Positions 58,831 to 64,000 of a stretch of DNA of 64,000 bases are shown in pieces. Both the position numbers and the translations under genes were made by a program. Numbering within the stretch: position 1 is the first letter of the stretch; each line of letters starts with the position of its first letter. The notes beneath the pieces were generated by a model. That model had not been told where the DNA came from. It searched no databases and saw nothing but the letters and a program-made list of their open reading frames with translations. The stretch covers positions 3,472,001 through 3,536,000 of the forward strand of contig NZ_CP032084.1 in assembly GCF_003600685.1 (NCBI RefSeq). Reading direction: 5' to 3'. Source of the stretch: Achromobacter sp. B7. Lineage in GTDB: Bacteria > Pseudomonadota > Gammaproteobacteria > Burkholderiales > Burkholderiaceae_B.

Positions 58831-60951
58831 GTGAAGCCCCACGTACGAAAACTATTCGCGGTATCGGCCAGCGTTGCGCTCTTGGCGGGCCTGACCGCCT
58901 GCGGCGGCGACGACGATGATGATGATGACACCGGCGTAGTCACCCCGCCCGTCGCCAGCGTGCCGCAAGGCGCCGCGCTGGACGTGGCGATCCTGGCCAC
59001 CACCGACCTGCACGCCAATGTGCTGGGCTACGACTACTACAAGCTGGCCGAAGACAAGAGCTATGGCGTGGACCGCAGCGCGACGCTGATCGCCAACGCA
59101 CGCAAGCAGCACGCCAACACGCTGCTGTTCGACAACGGCGACACCATCCAGGGCACCGCGCTGTCCGACTACCAGGCGCTGGTAGCGCCGGTGCAGTGCT
59201 CGGACATGATCGCCATCTACAAGCAGATGAACCTGCTGGCCTACGACGCGGGCACGATGGGCAATCACGAATTCAACTACGGCCTGCCTTATCTGTCGCA
59301 GATCACGAATGTGGACTTCGGCTTGGCCGGCATTGGCAAAGGCACGGACAAGACCAATCCCACCGGCGCCAAGAACTGCGCCGCGCCGGCCTTCCCCTTC
59401 GTGTCGGCCAACGTGGTGTCGGCCGCCAGCAAGCAACCCATCTTCAAGCCCTGGGTGTTGCTGGACAAGACTTTCAAGGCGACGGACGCGGGTGGCAAGA
59501 CGATAGATGTGCCGTTCAAGGTGGGCGTGATCGGGTTTGCCCCGCCGCCGATCTTGCAATGGGACAAGGCCAATCTGGAAGGCCACGTGCAGGTCACGGG
59601 CTGGAAGGAAACCGCGCAGCGCTACGTGCCCGAGATGAAGGCGGCGGGCGCGGACATCATCGTGGCGCTGGCGCACGGCGGCATCGACATGAAGACAGCG
59701 TACGACCCGGCAATGGAGAACGGCGCCGGGTACCTGAGCCAGGTGCCGGGCATCGACGCGCTGATCACGGGCCACCAGCACTTGCTGTTTCCGGACACCA
59801 GCGCCACGTCCCCGTTCGTCGGGCAGCCGGGCGTGGACCCGGTGCGTGGCCTGGTCAACGGCGTGCCGGCCGTGCAGGCGGGCCAGTGGGGCAACAACCT
59901 GGGCCAGATCACGTTGAAGCTGTCGTACGACAAGGGCTGGCGCGTGCAGCAGGACGCGACCACGGTGCAGCGCATTTCCACGCGCCTGACCGCGCAAAGC
60001 GGCTCGACGCCGGCCACCTACGTGGCGCCGGACACCGCCGTGCAGCAGTTGGTGCAAGGCGAGCATGCCGCCACCATCGACTACGTGAAGACGCCAATCG
60101 GCCAAAGCCAGTTCGACATGGCAACCTACTACGCGCTGACGGGCGACGTGTCGGCGCTGCAAATCGTGAACATGGCGCAGATCGATTACCTGAAGGACTA
60201 TATCGCCAAGAACAATCCGGCTTACGGCGCCCTGCCCATCCTGTCGGCCGCCGCGCCGTTCAAGGGCGGGCGCAACGGGCCGGGCGACTTCACGTTCGTC
60301 AAACAAGGCAACGTGGCCATCAACAACGCGGCCGACCTGTACCTGTACCCGAATACCTTGCAGGTGGTGCGCGTCACGGGCGATACGGTCCGCCAGTGGC
60401 TGGAGAAGACGGCCGAACAGTTCAAGCAGATCGACCCCGCCCAGGTCGCACCGCAAGACCTGGTCGACACGACCTTCCCCACGTTCAATTTCGATGTGCT
60501 CTATGCCCCGGGCAATGCGCTGAAGTACGAAATCGATGTCAGCCGGCCCAAGGGTACGCGTATCTCGAACCTGACCTACCAAGGTGCGCCGCTGGATCTG
60601 GCCGCGCAGTTCCTGGTGGTCACCAACAACTACCGCGCCAGCGGTGGCGGTGACTTTCCTGGCCTGGCGGGCGGCAAGGGCGACATCGTGCTGCAAGCCC
60701 CGGACGCCAGCCGCGACGTGCTGATCAGCTTTATCAAGAAGAACCCGACGCTGGACCTGGCCACCTACGGCCTGGACCGCAGCTGGCGCTTCAAGCCGCT
60801 AAGCGGGCTGGCCGGCCCCGTGGTGTTCTGGTCGGTGCCCGGCACCTTGCCGATGGCGGCGGCGCACGGCGTGACCAATGTCAGCGTGTATGACGCCACC
60901 CCGGACGCTACGACGCAGTTGTCGCGCTATGCGGTGGATCTGACCCAGTAG
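58831..60951 (+). CDS. cpdB: 2',3'-cyclic-nucleotide 2'-phosphodiesterase / 3'-nucleotidase (CpdB-like lipoprotein)
   Basis: 706 residues. The N-terminal metallophosphatase domain has ILATTDLHANVLGYDYYK, LFDNGDTIQGTALSDY, TMGNHEFNYG, VALAHGGID and LITGHQHLLFPD. The C-terminal 5'-nucleotidase domain has YLYPNTLQVVRVTGDTVRQW and TNNYRASGGGDFPGL, the CpdB motif. A signal ends in a lipobox (GLTACGG), then a seven-Asp tract, so it is probably a lipoprotein, unlike soluble E. coli CpdB. GGAGGA abuts ATG 58825, so GTG 58831 (6-base spacing) is preferred. It salvages nucleosides and phosphate in the periplasm. Confidence 0.88.
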   Translation: MKPHVRKLFAVSASVALLAGLTACGGDDDDDDDTGVVTPPVASVPQGAALDVAILATTDLHANVLGYDYYKLAEDKSYGVDRSATLIANARKQHANTLLFDNGDTIQGTALSDYQALVAPVQCSDMIAIYKQMNLLAYDAGTMGNHEFNYGLPYLSQITNVDFGLAGIGKGTDKTNPTGAKNCAAPAFPFVSANVVSAASKQPIFKPWVLLDKTFKATDAGGKTIDVPFKVGVIGFAPPPILQWDKANLEGHVQVTGWKETAQRYVPEMKAAGADIIVALAHGGIDMKTAYDPAMENGAGYLSQVPGIDALITGHQHLLFPDTSATSPFVGQPGVDPVRGLVNGVPAVQAGQWGNNLGQITLKLSYDKGWRVQQDATTVQRISTRLTAQSGSTPATYVAPDTAVQQLVQGEHAATIDYVKTPIGQSQFDMATYYALTGDVSALQIVNMAQIDYLKDYIAKNNPAYGALPILSAAAPFKGGRNGPGDFTFVKQGNVAINNAADLYLYPNTLQVVRVTGDTVRQWLEKTAEQFKQIDPAQVAPQDLVDTTFPTFNFDVLYAPGNALKYEIDVSRPKGTRISNLTYQGAPLDLAAQFLVVTNNYRASGGGDFPGLAGGKGDIVLQAPDASRDVLISFIKKNPTLDLATYGLDRSWRFKPLSGLAGPVVFWSVPGTLPMAAAHGVTNVSVYDATPDATTQLSRYAVDLTQ

Positions 60952-61039
60952 GCCGCGTAGACATGTGGATGACAGCCAGGGGTGCTTACAATACGGCTGT
61001 TGCGTTGCAACATTCCTTGAATCACCCCTAGCCATCCCC

Positions 61040-62257
61040 ATGTCTCACCCTGCTTCCTTGCAGCACCGCCCCGCGCTGGTGCTGCTTGCCCTTGCTGTGG
61101 GCAGCTTCGCCATCGGAACCACCGAGTTCGCCACGATGAGCCTGCTGCCCTATTTTTCCCAATCCCTAGGAATCGACGCCCCCACCGCCGGCCACGTCAT
61201 CAGCGCCTATGCGCTGGGCGTGGTGGTTGGCGCGCCGATCCTGGCCGTGCTGGGCGCCAGAATGCCGCGCCGCCGCCTGCTGATTGCGTTGATGGGCTTG
61301 TTTGCCGTTGGCAACGGCCTGAGCGCGATTGCGCCGGATTATCACTGGATGCTGTTTTTCCGCTTTCTTAGCGGGCTGCCGCATGGTGCGTACTTTGGCA
61401 TTGCGTCGCTGGTGGCCAGTTCGCTGGTGCCGGCCAATCGCCGCACCATGGCCGTCGGGCGCGTGTTCCTGGGGCTGACGGTGGCCACCATCGTCGGCGT
61501 ACCGCTGGCCAACTGGCTGGGTCAGGTGATCGGGTGGCGCTGGAGCTTCGGGCTGGTGTCGCTGCTGGCGGTGCTAACGATGATCAGCGTGGCCATCTAC
61601 GCGCCGGATACGCCCGCCGACCACAAGGCCAGCCCGCTGCGCGAGCTGAGCGCACTGGGCCGAGGTCAGGTCTGGATCACGCTGGCGATCGGCGCGGTGG
61701 GCTTTGGTGGCCTGTTCTCCATCTACACCTACCTGGCCGACACGCTGACCGCCGTGACGCAGGTAGCGCCCACCACCGTGCCCTTTGTGCTCAGCGCGTT
61801 CGGCGTGGGGCTGACGGTGGGCAACATGGTGGTGCCGGTGTTTGCCGACCGCGCCGTGATGCGCACCGCCGGGCTGCTGCTGGTGTGGTCGGCCGTGGTG
61901 CTGGCGCTATTTCCGTTGATGGCGCACAACGTCTGGCTGATCACGCTGAACGTGTTCCTGGTGGGCGTGGGCGGCGCGCTGGGCACCGTGTTGCAGACGC
62001 GCCTGATGGACGTGGCGGGCGATGCCCAGGGCCTGGCCGCCGCGCTGAACCATTCCGCCTTCAATACCGCCAATGCGCTAGGGCCTTTCCTGGGCGGCCT
62101 GGCCATCGCGGCGGGCTACGGCTGGACGTCGACGGGTTGGGTGGGCAGTTTGCTGGCCATCGGCAGCATGCCCTTGTGGCTGTGGGCGGTGATGCTGGAA
62201 CGCCGCCATCGCGCCAGGCGGCAGGCCGGGCTTACCGCCAGCGCCGAATCAGCGTAG
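61040..62257 (+). CDS. MFS transporter (DHA1 / arabinose-efflux type)
   Basis: 405 residues, 12 helices. SFAIGTTEFATMSLLPYFSQ and VISAYALGVVVGAPILAVLG are typical of the YdhP/PbuE group, followed by the motif A-like LGARMPRRRLLIALMG and LSGLPHGAYFGIASLVASSL. It probably exports small solutes or drugs. ATG at MSHPASL was chosen so the first helix is close to the N-terminus. It ends 27 bp before the convergent iron ABC ATPase gene. Confidence 0.9.
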   Translation: MSHPASLQHRPALVLLALAVGSFAIGTTEFATMSLLPYFSQSLGIDAPTAGHVISAYALGVVVGAPILAVLGARMPRRRLLIALMGLFAVGNGLSAIAPDYHWMLFFRFLSGLPHGAYFGIASLVASSLVPANRRTMAVGRVFLGLTVATIVGVPLANWLGQVIGWRWSFGLVSLLAVLTMISVAIYAPDTPADHKASPLRELSALGRGQVWITLAIGAVGFGGLFSIYTYLADTLTAVTQVAPTTVPFVLSAFGVGLTVGNMVVPVFADRAVMRTAGLLLVWSAVVLALFPLMAHNVWLITLNVFLVGVGGALGTVLQTRLMDVAGDAQGLAAALNHSAFNTANALGPFLGGLAIAAGYGWTSTGWVGSLLAIGSMPLWLWAVMLERRHRARRQAGLTASAESA

Positions 62258-62284
62258 GGGTTGTGGCGCGCCGCACGACCTTCC

Positions 62285-63043
62285 TTAGCGGTAATACACG
62301 CAGATGCGCTTGCCGCCGATCTCGTGCACGTCGATCGGCAATTCATACAGCGGGCTCAGCACCTCGGGCCGGATCAGTTCGGCCGGGGTGCCTTGATACG
62401 CCACGCGCCCCTGCCGCATGGCCACGATGCGGTCCGCGTAGCTGGACGCGAAATTGATGTCGTGCAGCACCAGCACCACCGTCTTGCCCAGCTCATCGGC
62501 GGCGCGGCGCAAGGTGCCCATCATGGCCACCGCGTGCTTCATGTCCAGGCTGTTCAGCGGTTCGTCCAACAGCACGTAGCGCGTGTCCTGGCACAGCACC
62601 ATCGCAACGAAAGCGCGCTGGCGCTGGCCGCCAGACATCTCATCCAGATAGCGCCCGGCCAGGGGTTCCAGGTTCAGATACGCCAGGGCGCGGTCGATGT
62701 GGGTCTTGTCGTCCACGGTCAGCCGCCCGCCCGTATGCGGATAGCGGCCGAACGCGACCAGGTCGCGGACGGTCAGGCGCAGCGGCAGGTGGTTGTCTTG
62801 CCGCAGGATGGACAGGCGACGCGCCAGCTCGCGGCTGTCCGCGCGCATCACGTCCAGGCCGTCCACATGGATGCGCCCGGTGGATGCGGGCAGCAGCCGG
62901 CTCACCATGGACAGCAGCGTGGACTTGCCCGCGCCGTTGGGCCCGATGATGGCGGTGACGCCGTTGGCGGGCAGTCGCAGCGTGACGTCATCCACCACCA
63001 CGCTGTCGCCGTAGTGCTTGCTGACCTTGTCTATTTCTATCAT
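62285..63043 (-). CDS. Iron-siderophore ABC transporter ATPase (FepC/FecE type)
   Basis: 252 residues. Walker A IIGPNGAGKSTLLSMVSRLL, Q-loop LSILRQDNHLPLRLTVRDL, signature DEMSGGQRQRAFVAMVL, Walker B YVLLDEPLNSLD and switch VVLVLHDINFASSYADR. LVAFGRYPHTGG is typical of siderophore-uptake ATPases. The ATG overlaps the permease stop (ATGA). The binding protein and other permease must lie beyond the right edge. Confidence 0.93.
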   Translation of the reverse strand: MIEIDKVSKHYGDSVVVDDVTLRLPANGVTAIIGPNGAGKSTLLSMVSRLLPASTGRIHVDGLDVMRADSRELARRLSILRQDNHLPLRLTVRDLVAFGRYPHTGGRLTVDDKTHIDRALAYLNLEPLAGRYLDEMSGGQRQRAFVAMVLCQDTRYVLLDEPLNSLDMKHAVAMMGTLRRAADELGKTVVLVLHDINFASSYADRIVAMRQGRVAYQGTPAELIRPEVLSPLYELPIDVHEIGGKRICVYYR

Positions 63044-63999
63044 CGGCGCCCCTTGCGCAGGATCAGGGCGAGGAACATCACGCCGCCCACAAATTCGATC
63101 ACCACGCTGACGGTGGTGTTCAAGCCCAGCACGCGTTCCAGCAGTGTTTGCCCGCCAACCAGGAAGATGACGCCCAGCAAGGTGGCGGCCGGCACGGTGT
63201 AGCGGTGCTTGTCGGACCCCATCGCCTGGTATGCCAGGTTGCTGACCAGCAGGCCGAAGAAGGTGACGGGGCCGACCAGCGCGGTGGACACCGACACCAG
63301 CACCGCGATAGCGCCCAGCGTCAGCAGCAGGCTGCGGCGATAGTCCACGCCCAGGCTCACGGCAATGTCCCGCCCCAGCGCCAACACGTCGTAGCGTTGG
63401 CGCAGCCGCCAGATCACCAGCGTGGCCGCGCATACCGCCGCCAGGGCAATGGGCAACAGCGACACGCGCACGGCATTGAAGCTGGCGAACATGCGGTCTT
63501 GCAGCACCAGGAATTCGTTGGGGTCGATCAAGCGCACGACAAAATTGGACAGGCTGCGAAACAGCAGGCCGAAAACAATGCCCACCAGCATCATCAGGTG
63601 CAGGCTGCGCAACGCATCCGAAAACAGCCATCGGAACAGCAGACAGGCAAACGCCGTCATCGCGCACACCTCCAGCATGAAGGCCGCCACGGGATGCTGG
63701 GCCGCCGTGGCGGCCTGGCCGAAGCCGAACACCACCATCGCCTGGATCAGCAGGTACAGCGCATCGAAGCCCATGATGGCGGGCGTCAGGATGCGGTTGT
63801 GCGTGATGGTCTGGAACAGCACGGACGACACGGCCACGGCATACGCCACCAGCACCATCGCCACCAGCTTGCCGCCACGAAACGGGATCACGAACGACCA
63901 CTGGCCATTGGCGCCCAGGCTCATATACGCCGCCACGCAGGCCAGCGCCACGGCGGACAGCCATAGCAGCCGCGCGCGCTGCGGCGAGCGTGCGCGCAT
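63040..63999 (-). CDS. Iron-siderophore ABC permease (FecCD family)
   Basis: 319 residues from an ATG one base inside the window; a start further upstream cannot be excluded. FecCD features: VLFQTITHNRILTPAIMGFD, GRDIAVSLGVDYRRSLLLTL, LVGPVTFFGLLVSNLAYQAM, PAATLLGVIFLVGGQTLLER and VIEFVGGVMFLALILRKGRR. About nine membrane helices. Couples to the downstream ATPase for import of an Fe(III) chelate. Confidence 0.9.
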   Translation of the reverse strand: MRARSPQRARLLWLSAVALACVAAYMSLGANGQWSFVIPFRGGKLVAMVLVAYAVAVSSVLFQTITHNRILTPAIMGFDALYLLIQAMVVFGFGQAATAAQHPVAAFMLEVCAMTAFACLLFRWLFSDALRSLHLMMLVGIVFGLLFRSLSNFVVRLIDPNEFLVLQDRMFASFNAVRVSLLPIALAAVCAATLVIWRLRQRYDVLALGRDIAVSLGVDYRRSLLLTLGAIAVLVSVSTALVGPVTFFGLLVSNLAYQAMGSDKHRYTVPAATLLGVIFLVGGQTLLERVLGLNTTVSVVIEFVGGVMFLALILRKGRR

Positions 64000-64000
64000 C

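Noticed and set aside
58852..60696. Long minus-strand open frame opposite the cpdB-like gene
   Set aside because: Antisense shadow; no domain, no start context, and the opposite strand has full CpdB motifs.

Overview
The window is GC-rich, densely coded DNA with the gene content of a soil or opportunist betaproteobacterium of the Alcaligenaceae (Achromobacter/Bordetella type). Three TctC/Bug-type periplasmic binding proteins without membrane partners, many LysR/LacI/IclR-controlled catabolic clusters, a DauA-like dehydrogenase and sigma-54-controlled nitrite assimilation all fit. The genus is inferred from gene style, not from a marker gene. No phage, insertion sequence, CRISPR array, rRNA or tRNA was recognised.

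Layout. 1-2.5 kb: greB (cut by the window edge), a PHP phosphoesterase and an alpha/beta hydrolase, all on the minus strand. 2.8-4 kb: cfa. 4-6.7 kb: a GMC oxidoreductase with a divergent LysR regulator. 6.9-9.9 kb: a D-arginine-dehydrogenase-like gene divergent from an XRE-cupin regulator and a Cys-rich flavodoxin-like protein. 10-10.6 kb: a low-affinity iron permease family protein. 10.8-18.6 kb: a nitrite assimilation operon (nirB, nirD, nirC, a PP2C/Ser-Thr kinase fusion, cobA-type siroheme methyltransferase, nasR). It has a sigma-54 promoter and a terminator-bearing leader, and its last gene encodes an ANTAR antiterminator that could act on that leader. 18.8-21 kb: an MFS exporter and marR sharing an identical palindromic operator. 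21.1-28.9 kb: LacI regulator, TRAP transporter (DctP, fused DctQM), VOC protein, RuBisCO-like protein and DUF1537 sugar-acid kinase, resembling part of the D-apionate/3-oxo-isoapionate route. 29-31.7 kb: comEC. 31.7-37.05 kb: a seven-gene LacI-controlled catabolic operon of unknown substrate.

37.2-57.7 kb is the largest unit, a putative catabolic island. It holds a Liv-type ABC transporter with two hydrolases, then CoA transferase, a thiolase-fold/DUF35 pair, a FadB-like fusion, a three-part biotin-dependent carboxylase and two Bug proteins. Divergent from these are an aldehyde dehydrogenase, a beta-hydroxyacid dehydrogenase and an IclR regulator. A 26-bp element with 19 identities lies upstream of both minus-strand operons, so they probably form one regulon. 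57.8-64 kb: thiM, a cpdB-like lipoprotein nucleotidase, an MFS transporter, and a siderophore-type ABC ATPase and permease running into the right edge.

A recurrent feature is short GC-rich tandem repeats (6-15 bp units) in intergenic regions and inside a few genes. All functional calls come from reading motifs by eye; no database search was possible.
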